A stretch of 64,000 nt of DNA from Nocardioides albidus (GCF_006335005.1 NZ_VDMP01000023.1:82577-146576), one strand, 5' to 3'. Positions 9,079 through 19,952 are shown, numbered from the stretch's first letter. Notes: a model not told the origin generated them from the letters alone. Translations and numbers: made by a program.

Positions 9079-10368
9079 TCACCCCTTGCGGTACGGCACC
9101 CCGTCGGCGGCGGGGGCCCGCGAGTGCCCGACCAGGCCGGCGACGGCGATGATCGTGACGACGTACGGCAGCATCAGCATGAACTGGCTGGGCACGGGGG
9201 AGCCGATCACCGACAGCACGCCGGAGAGGTTCGTCGCGAACCCGAACAGCAGCGCCGCCAGGGTCGCGCGGACCGGGTCCCACCTGCCGAAGATGACGGC
9301 GGCCAGGGCGATGTAGCCCGCGCCGTCGGTCATCTCCTCGCCGAACTGCGGCACCGAGACGAGCGTGTACGTCGCGCCGCCGGCGCCGGCGATGAGGCCG
9401 GCGATGAGCAGGGTCGTGTAGCGGGTCCGGTTGACCTTGATGCCGACGGTGTCGGCGGCCTTGGGGTGCTCGCCGACCGCGCGCACCCGCAGACCCCAGC
9501 GGGTGCGGTACAGGGCCCAGGCGACGACCGCGACCGCGGCGTACATCAGGTAGACGAGGATCGTCTGGCGGAACAGCACCGGCCCCACCACGGGGATCTG
9601 GCCGAGCACCGGGATCGCGATCCGCTCGAAGTGGTCGGGGGCGTTCAGCTCCTGGGGGTGCTCGGCGAGCACCTGGCCGAACAGGAAGCTGGTCAGGCCG
9701 ATCACCAGGACGTTGAGGACGACACCGACGATCACCTGGTCGACGAAGTAGGTGATCGCGAAGAAGCCGAGCACCAGCGCGACCAGGGCGCCGGCGAGCA
9801 TCGCGGCGGCCAGGCCGCCCCAGGGCGAGCCGGCGATGGTGCCGAACATCGCGGCGGCGAAGGCGCCGAACAGCAGCTGGCCGTCGATCGCGATGTTGAC
9901 GACCCCGGCCCGCTCGCCGAGGACGCCGCCGAGGGCCCCGAAGACGAGGGGGACGGCGAGCGCGATCGAGCCGGCCAGCAGGCCGATGACCGGCACCGTC
10001 TTGCCGGCCGCCGCCCAGGCGAGGAACCCGGTCATCGCGACGACGGCGAAGACCGCGACCAACCACAACGGGGTGCGCCGGCCGCGGCTGACGACGAACG
10101 CCGACGCGGCCGTGATGGCGGCGAGCAGCACGACGACCGTCGCGACCGTGGCGGTCGAGGGCACGGTGATCTCGGGCAGGTCGAAGAAGTCGGAGTCGGT
10201 CCCGAGCCGGAAGGTGGTCTTGCCCGGGCGCGCCTTGAACCCGACGAGGAGGGCCACCAGCATCGTGACGATGCCGAGCATGATCGGCGCCTTGAGCGCG
10301 GCCCGCAGCGGGACGACGGCCGGCTCGGCCGACTCGTCGACCGGGACGGTGATCTTGGTGTCGGTCAT
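9079..10368 (-). CDS. ABC transporter permease (nucleoside importer, second permease)
   Basis: 429-residue integral membrane permease of the BPD_transp_2 type found in BMP/nucleoside importers (YufQ/NupQ-like). The N-terminal third is less conserved, with two or three membrane segments. The core has about eight more, including the stretch GERAGVVNIAIDGQLLFGA and the cytoplasmic loop TRWGLRVRAVGEHPKAADTVG that contacts the ATPase. The ATG overlaps the stop of the first permease (ATGA). It forms a four-gene importer with the upstream permease, the double ATPase and the BMP lipoprotein. Proximity to cdd and deoA suggests nucleosides as substrate. Confidence 0.92.
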   Translation of the reverse strand: MTDTKITVPVDESAEPAVVPLRAALKAPIMLGIVTMLVALLVGFKARPGKTTFRLGTDSDFFDLPEITVPSTATVATVVVLLAAITAASAFVVSRGRRTPLWLVAVFAVVAMTGFLAWAAAGKTVPVIGLLAGSIALAVPLVFGALGGVLGERAGVVNIAIDGQLLFGAFAAAMFGTIAGSPWGGLAAAMLAGALVALVLGFFAITYFVDQVIVGVVLNVLVIGLTSFLFGQVLAEHPQELNAPDHFERIAIPVLGQIPVVGPVLFRQTILVYLMYAAVAVVAWALYRTRWGLRVRAVGEHPKAADTVGIKVNRTRYTTLLIAGLIAGAGGATYTLVSVPQFGEEMTDGAGYIALAAVIFGRWDPVRATLAALLFGFATNLSGVLSVIGSPVPSQFMLMLPYVVTIIAVAGLVGHSRAPAADGVPYRKG

Positions 10369-11572
10369 GCCGTCGCCTCCTTCGGCAGCCGGAAGATAGC
10401 GCGCACCAACGGGGGAGCGGCGATGAACAGCACGATGAGGGACTGGATGACGAGCACGATCTCGACGGGGATGCCCTCGGCGGCGGCCATCGAGAAGCTG
10501 CCGGCCTTGAGCGCGCCGAAGAGCAGCCCGGCGGCCAGGATCCCGAGCGGCCGCGACCGGCCGAGGAGGGCGACCGTGATCGCGTCGAAGCCGATGCCGG
10601 CGTCCAGGTCGACGGTGACGCCGCTGGTGGCGGTGCCGAGGATCTGGTTGACCCCCGCGAGCCCGACCAGACCGCCGGCGATGAGCATGACCGTGATGTA
10701 GGTCCGCCCGACGTCGATGCCGGACGCGCGGGCGGCGTCCGGGTTCTCGCCGACCGCCCGGAACCGGAAGCCCATCGCGGACTTGTTGAGCAGCCACCAC
10801 ACGACGCCCACCGCCGCCAGCGCGAGCAGGAAGCCGGCGTGCAGGTTGAACCGGTCGCCCAGCAGCTTGGGCAGGATCACCGACTCGGGCATCGGCTGGG
10901 ACTTCGGGTTCAGCGAGCCGGGGGCCTGGAGCAGGCCCTGCTTGGAGAGGGCGTAGAAGACCAGGTAGTAGCCCACGTAGTTGAGCATGATCGTGACGAT
11001 CACCTCGTGGGCGCCGGCCTGCGCCTTGAGGAAGCCGGCGAGGCCCGCCCAGAGAGCACCGGCGAGGGCGCCGGCGAGGACGGCGAGGGGGAGGTGCAGC
11101 GCCAGGGGCAGGTCCATGCCGACGCCGACCCAGCCGGCCGCCGCTCCGGCCAGCAGCATCTGGCCGCGACCACCGATGTTGAACAGTCCGGCCCGGAAGG
11201 CCAGGCCGACGCCGAGACCGGCCAGGATCAGCGGGCCGGCGTACTTGAGGGTCTCGGTCAGCGGCCGGATCCGGGTCTCGAAGCCGTCGACGTTGGTGTT
11301 GTAGATCGCACCGTTGAACAACGCCGTGTAGGCGTCGGAGATCGCGGTCCACATGGCGTTGAGGAAGTCGCTCGGGCGGGCGCCGATGTAGCCGGCGGTC
11401 TCCCGCACGGTCTCGTCGGTGAGCAGGATCATCAGCGACCCGACGACCACGGCCAGGACCACCGACAGCACCGCGACCAGCGTGTTGCCCATGACGATCT
11501 CGCGCAGGACGCCGTCGAAGCGGCCCTGTGTCCGGCCCGGCTCGGGTGCGGGCTCGGTCTTCAGGTCGGTGC

Positions 11573-11576
<4 letters not shown>
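10365..11576 (-). CDS. ABC transporter permease (nucleoside importer, first permease)
   Basis: 403-residue permease of the same family as its neighbour (YufP/NupP-like), carrying FRAGLFNIGGRGQMLLAG and the ATPase-coupling loop SAMGFRFRAVGENPDAARASG. A hydrophilic N-terminus of about 35 residues precedes the first membrane helix, and there is a long extracytoplasmic loop after the first helix. The GTG start overlaps the stop of the ATPase gene as GTGA, and the stop overlaps the start of the next permease, so the three ABC genes are translationally coupled. In characterised members, two unlike permeases form a heterodimer with one double ATPase. Confidence 0.92.
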
Positions 11577-13087
<1,511 letters not shown>

Positions 13088-13180
13088 AGGGGGAATCCTC
13101 TCGGAGCGGACGGACAGAAGCCAGCACCCGGGCCACCGCGAGCACGACGGAAGGGGCGGTCCCGGCCGGGGAGAGAAAGC

Positions 13181-13214
13181 GTCCGGGGGAGGTCGTGACC
13201 GACCTCCCCCGGAC
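13181..13214 (-). terminator. 14-bp perfect hairpin between the BMP gene and the ABC genes
   Basis: Arms 13181-13194 and 13201-13214 are perfectly complementary around a 6-nt loop. Read on the minus strand, the stem is followed by a CT-rich stretch (GCTTTCTCT). Lying 27 nt after the BMP stop, it looks like a partial terminator or mRNA-stabilising stem. Either would allow more binding protein than transporter core from one transcript. Confidence 0.65.
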
Positions 13215-13240
13215 CCTGCGTCACCGCAGGTCGGCTCTCG

Positions 13241-14344
13241 TCACTGGTTGAGGTAGGACTCCACCGGGATGGAGCCGTCGACGATGCCCTTCTTGACCTC
13301 GTCGAGCTCCGCCTGGAGCGTGTCGGAGACCTTGGACTCGAAGTTGTGGAACGGCGCGAGGCCGACTCCGTCGTTCTCGAGCGTGCCGACGTACGGCGAG
13401 AAGTCGAGGTCGCCCTCGCCCGCCTGGACCACGGCCTCGGTGGTCGAGATCTTCATGTTCTTCAGGATCGAGGTGAGCACGAGGTCCTGGGTGGTCGGGT
13501 CGGTCTCGAAGAAGTCGGCGTCGACACCCACGAGGGCGACGTCCTTGCCCGAGTCCTTGATCGCGGTGATCGCGCCCTGGTAGATCGGGCCACCGACCGG
13601 CAGGATCACGTCGGCGTTCTGGTCGAGGATCTGCTTCGCGGCGTTGGTCGCCTTCTCGTTGGCGTCGAAGCCACCGGTGAAGACTCCCTTGTCGTTGCCC
13701 TCCCAGCCGATGAGCTTGACGTCCTTGCCCTTCGTCTTGGCGTAGTGCTCGACGCCCTGCTTGAAGCCGTCCATGAAGATCGTGACGGTCGGGAACGGCT
13801 GGCCGCCGTAGGTGCCGACGACACCGGTCTTCGTGTAGTCCGCCGCGGCGTAGCCGGCGAGGAAGGCCGCCTGCGCGGTGTCGTAGAGGATCGGCTTGAT
13901 GTTGGGCTGGTCGGGCTTGCCGTCGAAGGTCTTGCCGTCCTCGCCGCCGTCGGCGGCGTCGTCGATGAGGATGTACTCGATGTCGGGGTTGGCGGCCGCC
14001 GACTCCTTGGTCGCCGTGGCGAGGGCGAAGCCCACCGTGACGATGGCGTCGCAGCCCTGGGCGACGAACTGCTCCAGCGCGCCGGCGTAGTCGTTCTCGT
14101 TCTTGGACTCGAACTCCTTGTACTCGCTGCCGAGCTCCTCGGCCGCGTCCTGCACTCCCTCGTAGCTGAGCTGGTTGAACGACTTGTCGTCGAAGCCGCC
14201 GGCGTCGGAGAGGATGCAGGGAAGGAAGTCGTTCTTCTCCGACGCCTTGCCCTCCTCGTCGGGGGCGTCGCCACAAGCGGCCAGGGCCGCGCTCGCCATG
14301 AGCGCCACGGCCGCGGCGGCCGTCGTCCTCTTCCAGGTCTTCAC
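13241..14344 (-). CDS. BMP-family nucleoside-binding lipoprotein
   Basis: 367-residue solute-binding lipoprotein of the BMP/Med/PnrA family. It starts at a GTG (14344) preceded by a strong GGAGGAG. A signal peptide (KTWKRTTAAAAVALMASA) ends in the lipobox ALAACG. The mature domain has the family motifs DAGGFDDKSFNQLSYEG and VGGPIYQGAI. Characterised relatives bind purine and pyrimidine nucleosides. A possible extension further upstream has no signal-peptide logic and is rejected. It heads the minus-strand importer operon and is divergent from cdd-deoA, which would process the imported nucleosides. Confidence 0.94.
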   Translation of the reverse strand: MKTWKRTTAAAAVALMASAALAACGDAPDEEGKASEKNDFLPCILSDAGGFDDKSFNQLSYEGVQDAAEELGSEYKEFESKNENDYAGALEQFVAQGCDAIVTVGFALATATKESAAANPDIEYILIDDAADGGEDGKTFDGKPDQPNIKPILYDTAQAAFLAGYAAADYTKTGVVGTYGGQPFPTVTIFMDGFKQGVEHYAKTKGKDVKLIGWEGNDKGVFTGGFDANEKATNAAKQILDQNADVILPVGGPIYQGAITAIKDSGKDVALVGVDADFFETDPTTQDLVLTSILKNMKISTTEAVVQAGEGDLDFSPYVGTLENDGVGLAPFHNFESKVSDTLQAELDEVKKGIVDGSIPVESYLNQ

Positions 14345-14542
14345 AGATCTCCTCCAGATCGACGCCCGGCTCCGAACGCAGGGCAGAGATGTTGGTTCTG
14401 GTTGTTCCGGTGCATCCTCACCCACGGACCGCGGCGCGGGAAGCGCATTGGCGGAAACGGTTACCAACTTGGGACATTTCTCGTCGGGGGGCGTCTGCGC
14501 GGAAGATCCTCACGTCGAGCGCGCATGGCCTAACGTGACAGC
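14345..14542. promoter_or_regulatory. divergent control region between BMP importer and cdd-deoA
   Basis: This 198-bp gap separates two divergent operons. On the plus strand TAACGT (14531-14536) lies 6 nt before the cdd GTG, a leaderless-type -10. An unusually AT-rich patch at 14455-14482 contains a 9-bp palindrome, CCAACTTGG (14464-14472), a plausible operator that could serve both sides. No regulator gene is adjacent. Confidence 0.45.
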
Positions 14543-14956
14543 GTGGTCGACTGGGACGCTCTCACGCAGGCGGCGAACGACATCGCCGCACGGGCCTATG
14601 CGCCGTACTCCGGCTTCCGGGTGGGCGCCGCGGCGCTCGTCGACGACGGTCGGCAGGTGGTGGGCTGCAACGTCGAGAACGCGGCGTACGGCGTCACGCT
14701 GTGCGCCGAGTGCGGGCTCGTCTCCCAGCTGCACGCCACCGGTGGCGGCCGGCTGACGCACTTCGTGTGCGTGAACGGCGCCGGCGACGTGATCATGCCG
14801 TGCGGCCGCTGCCGCCAGCTGCTGTGGGAGTTCGGCGGCGCGACGCTCGAGGTGCTGACCCCGCGGGGAGTGCTGACGATGGACGCCGTGCTTCCGCAGG
14901 CGTTCGGGCCGGCTGACCTCGATCGTGGGGCGACTACTGGTACAAACGCACGGTGA
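14543..14956 (+). CDS. cdd: cytidine deaminase
   Basis: Homotetrameric zinc cytidine deaminase (137 residues, the short bacterial form) converting cytidine and deoxycytidine to uridine and deoxyuridine in the cytoplasm. YAPYSGFRVGAA and NVENAAYGVTLCAE (zinc Cys and catalytic Glu) are followed by PCGRCRQLLWEF with the other two zinc Cys. The GTG at 14543 sits 6 nt after a -10-like TAACGT, so the message is probably leaderless. The stop overlaps the deoA GTG. It feeds uridine into the pyrimidine catabolic genes downstream in the window. Confidence 0.96.
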   Translation: MVDWDALTQAANDIAARAYAPYSGFRVGAAALVDDGRQVVGCNVENAAYGVTLCAECGLVSQLHATGGGRLTHFVCVNGAGDVIMPCGRCRQLLWEFGGATLEVLTPRGVLTMDAVLPQAFGPADLDRGATTGTNAR

Positions 14957-16263
14957 GCAGCCAGAGCGCCCCGTCGGGCCCCCAGCACGATGCCGTCGAG
15001 GTCATCCTCGCCAAGCGCGACAAGGGCACCCTGACCACCAGCCAGATCGACTGGATGGTCGATGCCTACACGCGCGGGGCCGTCGCCGACGAGCAGATGT
15101 CGTCACTGCTGATGGCGATCCTCCTCAACGGCATGGACCGGCGCGAGATCGCCGACTGGACGGGCGCGATGATCGCCTCCGGCGAGCGGATGGACTTCTC
15201 CTCGCTGTCCCGGCCGACCGCCGACAAGCACTCCACCGGCGGCGTCGGCGACAAGATCACCCTGCCGCTGGCTCCGCTCGTGGCGGCGTGCGGGGTCGCC
15301 GTCCCCCAGCTCTCGGGGCGCGGGCTCGGCCACACCGGAGGCACGCTCGACAAGCTCGAGTCCATCCCCGGCTGGCGCGCCGCGCTGTCCAACGAGGAGA
15401 TGCTGGCCCAGCTCGAGTCGGTCGGCGCGGTGATCTGCGCGGCCGGCGACGGCCTGGCGCCGGCCGACAAGAAGCTCTACGCGCTGCGCGACGTGACCGG
15501 CACCGTCGAGGCGATCCCGCTCATCGCGTCGTCGATCATGAGCAAGAAGATCGCCGAGGGCACCGGCGCTCTGGTGCTCGACGTCAAGGTCGGCTCCGGC
15601 GCGTTCATGAAGGACGTCGACCGGGCGCGCGAGCTCGCCGAGGTGATGGTCGCGCTCGGCACCGACGCGGGCGTGCGGACCGTCGCGCTGCTGACCGACA
15701 TGTCCGTGCCCCTCGGCCTCACCGCCGGCAACGCCATCGAGGTCGCCGAGTCGGTCGAGGTGCTCGCCGGCGGCGGCCCCGCCGACGTCGTCGAGTTGAC
15801 CCTCGCCCTGGCCCGCGAGATGCTCGCCGGCGCGGGGCGCGACGACGTCGACCCGGCCGACCGGCTCGCCGACGGCTCCGCCATGGACGCGTGGCGCCGG
15901 ATGATCTCGGCCCAGGGCGGCGACCCCGACGCGCCGCTGCCGGTCGCGCGCGAGCAGCACGTCGTCAACGCGCCCGCCGACGGGGTGCTCGCCCGCCTCG
16001 ACGCGCTGTCCGTCGGCCTCGCCGCCTGGCGCCTCGGCGCCGGCCGCGAGCGCAAGGAGGACCCCGTGCAGGCCGGGGCCGGCGTCGTGTGGCACGCCCG
16101 TCCCGGTGACGAGGTTCGCGCCGGCGAGCCGCTCTTCACGCTGCACACCGACACCCCCGAGCGGTTCGAGCGGGCGCTCGCCGCGCTCGAGGGCGGTTAC
16201 GAGGTCGCGGGTGCCGGGTCGGCGTACACCCCCGGGCAGTTGATCATCGACCGCGTCGGCTGA
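14953..16263 (+). CDS. deoA: thymidine/pyrimidine-nucleoside phosphorylase
   Basis: 436-residue phosphorylase splitting thymidine or deoxyuridine (and uridine if of the PyNP type) into free base and (deoxy)ribose-1-phosphate. It shows KHSTGGVGDKITLPLAPLVA (phosphate-binding loop), SGRGLGHTGGTLDKLES (the family signature) and KKIAEGTGALVLDVKVGSGAFM. The GTG start overlaps the cdd stop. The gene ends at 16263 directly abutting the end of the convergent DUF1116 gene at 16264, leaving no room for a terminator. It provides thymine/uracil for the molybdenum hydroxylases encoded further on. Confidence 0.96.
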   Translation: MSSQSAPSGPQHDAVEVILAKRDKGTLTTSQIDWMVDAYTRGAVADEQMSSLLMAILLNGMDRREIADWTGAMIASGERMDFSSLSRPTADKHSTGGVGDKITLPLAPLVAACGVAVPQLSGRGLGHTGGTLDKLESIPGWRAALSNEEMLAQLESVGAVICAAGDGLAPADKKLYALRDVTGTVEAIPLIASSIMSKKIAEGTGALVLDVKVGSGAFMKDVDRARELAEVMVALGTDAGVRTVALLTDMSVPLGLTAGNAIEVAESVEVLAGGGPADVVELTLALAREMLAGAGRDDVDPADRLADGSAMDAWRRMISAQGGDPDAPLPVAREQHVVNAPADGVLARLDALSVGLAAWRLGAGRERKEDPVQAGAGVVWHARPGDEVRAGEPLFTLHTDTPERFERALAALEGGYEVAGAGSAYTPGQLIIDRVG

Positions 16264-17676
16264 TCACGCCCGGTCGCGGGTACGCCGGGCCAGCTCGGCG
16301 AGGGCGGCGGGGAAGATCGAGGCGGGCGGCGTGACCAGGCCGGCGCCGACCTGGCCGACGCCGGCGACCTTGCCGGCCATGCCGGTGTTGATCTGCGGCA
16401 GGATGCCCGTCCGGCACACCGAGCTCACGTCGATGCCGGTGGCGGCGCCGGCGAAGTCGAGCACGGGGATCGGCCAGCGGTCGTTCTCGCCGATGGTGAT
16501 CTCCCGCATCCGGCGGCTGGTGGCCAGCGCGTCGGGGACGGTGCCGCCGACGAAGCGCACGATGGCGGGGGCGGCGGCCATCGCGAAGCCGCCGATGCCG
16601 GCGGTCTCGGTGATGGCCGAGTCGCCGATGTCGGGGTTGGCGTCCTCGGGGCCGTAGTCGCCGAGGAACAGGCCGTCGGCGAGCTGGGCCGGACCGGTGA
16701 ACCACTGGTCGCCGGTGCCGGAGACCTGGATGCCGAAGTCGGTGCCGTTGCGGGCCATCGCGACGACCATCGTCGAGCCCGGGATGTCGCGGGCCGCATC
16801 GAGGGCCAGCTTGCACGCGGGCATCGCGACGTTGAGGAAGAAGTGGTCGTTGCCCCCGACGAACGCGAAGGCCTCGGCGATCTCGTCGGCGGACCGCGAC
16901 GAGCGGACCAGGGAAGGCGCGAGATCGCGCATCAGCATCAGCGTCCCGGCGCGGTTGCGGTTGTGCGCCTCGTCGCCCATCTGCAGCATCTGGCCGAGGA
17001 TCGCGGTCGCGTCGACCGGCCCGGCCGCCGCGACCGCCTCGCCGAGCAGCGGCCCGAGGACGTCGCGCATCCAGTGCAGCCGCGCGAGCACCTCGGGGCC
17101 GTAGGCGCCATAGCGCAGCACCTTGCCGAGACCCTCGTTGAGCGAGCAATAGGTACGACGACCGGTGGCGGGATCCTCCAGCACGAACATCCACATGGAG
17201 GGCGACACGACCCCGGCCATCGGACCGACCGCGCTGCGGTGGTGGCAGGGCTCCAGCGACACCTCGGTGCCCGACTCGAAGAGGGCGGCGGCGTCCTCGG
17301 GGTCCTCGACCAGTCCCTCGAACGCGGCGGCGCCCAGGAGCGCCCCGCGCAGCGGGCCGGAGGTGCGCGCCCACTCGATCGGCGGTCCGGCGTGCAGGAA
17401 CTGGCCCCTCTCGAGCCCGAGCAGCTCGGAGGCGGGAGCGACGCCGACGAGCATCGCCTGCACGTCGAGCATCCGGGACACGGCGAGCGCGTTGGCGTCG
17501 CGGCGCAGCGGGTCGGCGGCGACGGTCGCGAGGTCGTCCGCGGTGCCGTCCATCGGTGGTGTCCACTCGACCCGCTCGACGGGGACCGCCTGGTCGGCGA
17601 CGGCGGTGGCGAACATGTCCGCGCCGACGGCGGCGACGGCGGCGGGAGCGGTGCTGGGCAGCAGTGCATGGGTCAT
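16264..17676 (-). CDS. allG: DUF1116 protein, AllG-like subunit of an FdrA-type carbamoyltransferase
   Basis: 470-residue DUF1116 protein homologous to E. coli YlbE/AllG, a subunit of the oxamate carbamoyltransferase that phosphorolyses oxalurate to oxamate plus carbamoyl phosphate. Conserved features include the RNRAGTLMLMRDLAP segment, ARNGTDFGIQVSGTGDQWF and the C-terminal TGIDVSSVCRTGILPQINTG. The ATG overlaps the fdrA stop by 4 nt, so DUF2877, FdrA and DUF1116 are made as one coupled unit. No ureidoglycolate or allantoin genes are visible, so the substrate may differ from E. coli. A ureidomalonate-type substrate is my inference from the neighbouring barbiturase-family gene. Confidence 0.85.
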   Translation of the reverse strand: MTHALLPSTAPAAVAAVGADMFATAVADQAVPVERVEWTPPMDGTADDLATVAADPLRRDANALAVSRMLDVQAMLVGVAPASELLGLERGQFLHAGPPIEWARTSGPLRGALLGAAAFEGLVEDPEDAAALFESGTEVSLEPCHHRSAVGPMAGVVSPSMWMFVLEDPATGRRTYCSLNEGLGKVLRYGAYGPEVLARLHWMRDVLGPLLGEAVAAAGPVDATAILGQMLQMGDEAHNRNRAGTLMLMRDLAPSLVRSSRSADEIAEAFAFVGGNDHFFLNVAMPACKLALDAARDIPGSTMVVAMARNGTDFGIQVSGTGDQWFTGPAQLADGLFLGDYGPEDANPDIGDSAITETAGIGGFAMAAAPAIVRFVGGTVPDALATSRRMREITIGENDRWPIPVLDFAGAATGIDVSSVCRTGILPQINTGMAGKVAGVGQVGAGLVTPPASIFPAALAELARRTRDRA

Positions 17677-19151
17677 CGGGCGCCTCCGGCGGTGACATGG
17701 GTGAGAGCGATCGCGCGGCGGGTGGCCGCGGCGTTGGACAGGTGGACCTCGGCGCCGGCGGCGGCCAGCGCCTCGGCCTGACGGGACAGCCCCTGCGGGT
17801 CGCTCGAGGTGCCGACGCAGGCGACGACGACCGGCAGGTCGCGGGCGGCCCGCGCCGCGGCGATGGCCGGCGCGAGCTCGGCGGCCGGGTCGTCCTGGGC
17901 GCCGTGGCCGAGGACGACGTCCATCAGGATCACCGCCGTCTCGGGGTCGGCGGCGACCTTGGCGAGGTGCTCGAGGCGCAGGGTCGGGTCGATCATGGGG
18001 TGCGCCCGGCCGCGGGTCAGGCCGTCGTCGCCGAAGTCGATCATCACGTGGCCGTCGGCGACGAGACTCGCGTCGAGCGCGAGCTCCGGGGACAGCGGGA
18101 TGTTGCTGCGGATCGGGCCGAGGCTCTCCGCCGCGAGCAGCATCGCCTCGTCGCACAGCGTGCCTCCGACGAACAGCCCGCGCAGGGCGCTGCCGCCCGC
18201 CGGGGCGGCGGGGGAGCCCCACACCGGCCACGCCGGTACGGCGACGCCGAGGTCGCCGAGCAGCGCCTCGGTCTGCGTGGTGAGGTCGGGCTGACCGGCG
18301 CCGAGCAGCGCGAAGCGCACCGGCGTGCCGAGGTCGGCGGCGTACTTCTCGACGGCGGCGGCCACCTCGGCCGCCGGGGGCTTGGACACGACGACGACGT
18401 GCTCGACCGACGGGTCGGCGTCGAGACGGTCCAGCGCCGTGCGGGTGGAGATGCCGCCGATCGCTGCGGACAGGTCGCGCCCACCCACGCCGAGGGCAGC
18501 GGCGACGCCGACTCCGGCGGCGTCGAGGAGGGCCAGGACCTGCTGGCAGCCGGTGCCGGAGGCGGCGACGATGCCGACCCGCCCCGGGGTGACGGTGTTG
18601 GCGAAGCCGAGGCCCACGCCGCCGACGACGGCGGTCCCGCAGTCGGGCCCCATCACGAGCAGGCCGCGGTCGCGGGCGATCCGCTTCATCGCGAGCTCCT
18701 GCTCGACCGGGACGTTGTCGCTGAAGATCATCACGTCGACGCCGGCGTCCAGGGCGTCCATCGCCTCGACCAGCGCGGAGGCGCCGGGCACGGACACCAG
18801 CGCGAGATCCGCGCCGGCGCGGCGCAGGGCCGAGGCCGTCGTCCGCGGCGGCGCGGCGACCTCGCCGCCCGAGGAGCCCTTGCGGGCCGCGGCCAGCGCG
18901 GCGTCCACCGCGGCGAGGGCCGCCGGCAGCGCCGACTCGTCCTCGAGCCGCAGCGCCACCACCATGTCGTTGGCGCCGGCCGGGGGCAGCGTGAAGCCCA
19001 TGCCCTGCAGCACCTCCACGTTGAGCTCGGTGGCCATCGCCACCTGTGCGGCGGCGACGCCGGGGGTGGCGGCGACGTCGCGGCTGACCTGCAGCAGCGC
19101 CACGCTGTCGGCGTACGCGCCGGGTCGGATCTCGACGTGCTGGTGCGTCAT
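17673..19151 (-). CDS. fdrA: FdrA (AllF-like) carbamoyltransferase subunit, acyl-CoA synthetase-like fold
   Basis: 492-residue FdrA-family protein with a succinyl-CoA synthetase alpha-like architecture. The N-terminal region includes MATELNVEVLQGMGF. A CoA-binding-like Rossmann segment holds VMGPDCGTAVVGGVGLGFANTV, and a C-terminal ligase-like half includes ALLGAGQPDLTTQTEALL. In E. coli, FdrA/AllF with AllG and AllH forms the oxamate transcarbamylase of anaerobic allantoin use. Overlaps at both ends (4 nt with DUF2877 and with DUF1116) mean the three subunits are synthesised together. The carbamate kinase needed to turn carbamoyl phosphate into ATP is at 33603. The exact carbamoyl donor is not known from sequence. 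Confidence 0.88.
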   Translation of the reverse strand: MTHQHVEIRPGAYADSVALLQVSRDVAATPGVAAAQVAMATELNVEVLQGMGFTLPPAGANDMVVALRLEDESALPAALAAVDAALAAARKGSSGGEVAAPPRTTASALRRAGADLALVSVPGASALVEAMDALDAGVDVMIFSDNVPVEQELAMKRIARDRGLLVMGPDCGTAVVGGVGLGFANTVTPGRVGIVAASGTGCQQVLALLDAAGVGVAAALGVGGRDLSAAIGGISTRTALDRLDADPSVEHVVVVSKPPAAEVAAAVEKYAADLGTPVRFALLGAGQPDLTTQTEALLGDLGVAVPAWPVWGSPAAPAGGSALRGLFVGGTLCDEAMLLAAESLGPIRSNIPLSPELALDASLVADGHVMIDFGDDGLTRGRAHPMIDPTLRLEHLAKVAADPETAVILMDVVLGHGAQDDPAAELAPAIAAARAARDLPVVVACVGTSSDPQGLSRQAEALAAAGAEVHLSNAAATRRAIALTHVTAGGAR

Positions 19152-19930
19152 CGAGGGCTCCCTTCAAGGGCTTGATGGCTGGTGGAGTGGGTGGAGGCGG
19201 TCGAGGAGGTGGGTGCGAGGCGGGCGCCGAGGAGCATCCCGGCGCCCGAGGTGTGGCCCACGGCCAGCAGGGCGGCGACCGCGTCGGCGTCGCCCGTCGC
19301 GAGGGCTGCGCGGAAGGGCGCGATCGCCTCGCCGGCGACGGCATGGCGCAGCAGGGCCGCGGAGAGGCTGGTGGTGCGGGGGAGGCGGGCCTCGACCGCG
19401 GCGGCGACGGCGCTCGGGTCGCCGCCGTGTGCGCGGGTCGCGACCAGCCAGCCGGCGAGCACGTCGTCGCCGACCGGGGTGAGCCCGTCGCCGCGTCCGA
19501 CCAGGATCGGTACGGCGCCCGGGTCGCCCGCGGCGAGCAGGTCGAGGGCGTCGGCGGGCAGCTGGTCGCGGGCGGGGGAGAGGTCGGCGAGGAGCAACTC
19601 GTCCAGAGCGGGTGCGGACGCGAGCCGCGGGACCGCGAAGGAGACCAGCCGGGTCACCGCGACGCGCAACGGTCCGATGCGCAGCAGGCCGTCGCCCACG
19701 ACGGCCGGGTCGCCGACCGCCACCTCGGGGAGGTCCGGCAGCGTCGTCGCGATCGCGCACGGCACGTGCACGGCGCCCCGGGCGAGGACGCCGACGACCC
19801 CGGTCGGGAGCTCGGCGTACACGGCCCGACGTCCCGCGTGCACGACGCCGCCGGGGACGGCCGGGCCGTGCAGCAGGGCGCGCAGCGCGGACGATCCGGC
19901 TCCCGCCACCTGCATCTCGGCCCTCTGCAC
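19148..19930 (-). CDS. allH: DUF2877 protein, AllH-like carbamoyltransferase subunit
   Basis: 260-residue DUF2877 protein homologous to E. coli YlbF/AllH. The hallmark is VGRGDGLTPVGDDVLAGWL, and the C-terminal GHTSGAGMLLGA is also typical. The GTG at 19930 is preferred over ATG 19915 because a -10-like TAGCGT lies 7 nt before it on the minus strand. It heads the operon that continues into fdrA and DUF1116 and is transcribed divergently from the PucR-type regulator only 35 nt away, so that regulator is the obvious candidate to control it. Confidence 0.85.
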   Translation of the reverse strand: MQRAEMQVAGAGSSALRALLHGPAVPGGVVHAGRRAVYAELPTGVVGVLARGAVHVPCAIATTLPDLPEVAVGDPAVVGDGLLRIGPLRVAVTRLVSFAVPRLASAPALDELLLADLSPARDQLPADALDLLAAGDPGAVPILVGRGDGLTPVGDDVLAGWLVATRAHGGDPSAVAAAVEARLPRTTSLSAALLRHAVAGEAIAPFRAALATGDADAVAALLAVGHTSGAGMLLGARLAPTSSTASTHSTSHQALEGSPR

Positions 19931-19937
19931 CTCTGGG

Positions 19938-19943
19938 ACGCTA
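19938..19943 (-). promoter_or_regulatory. -10 box for the DUF2877-fdrA-DUF1116 operon
   Basis: On the minus strand TAGCGT lies 7 nt before the GTG at 19930. It sits 9 nt from the opposing -10 box of the regulator gene, so the two promoters overlap back to back and binding at one is likely to affect the other. Confidence 0.5.
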
Positions 19944-19952
19944 ACGGCTGGG

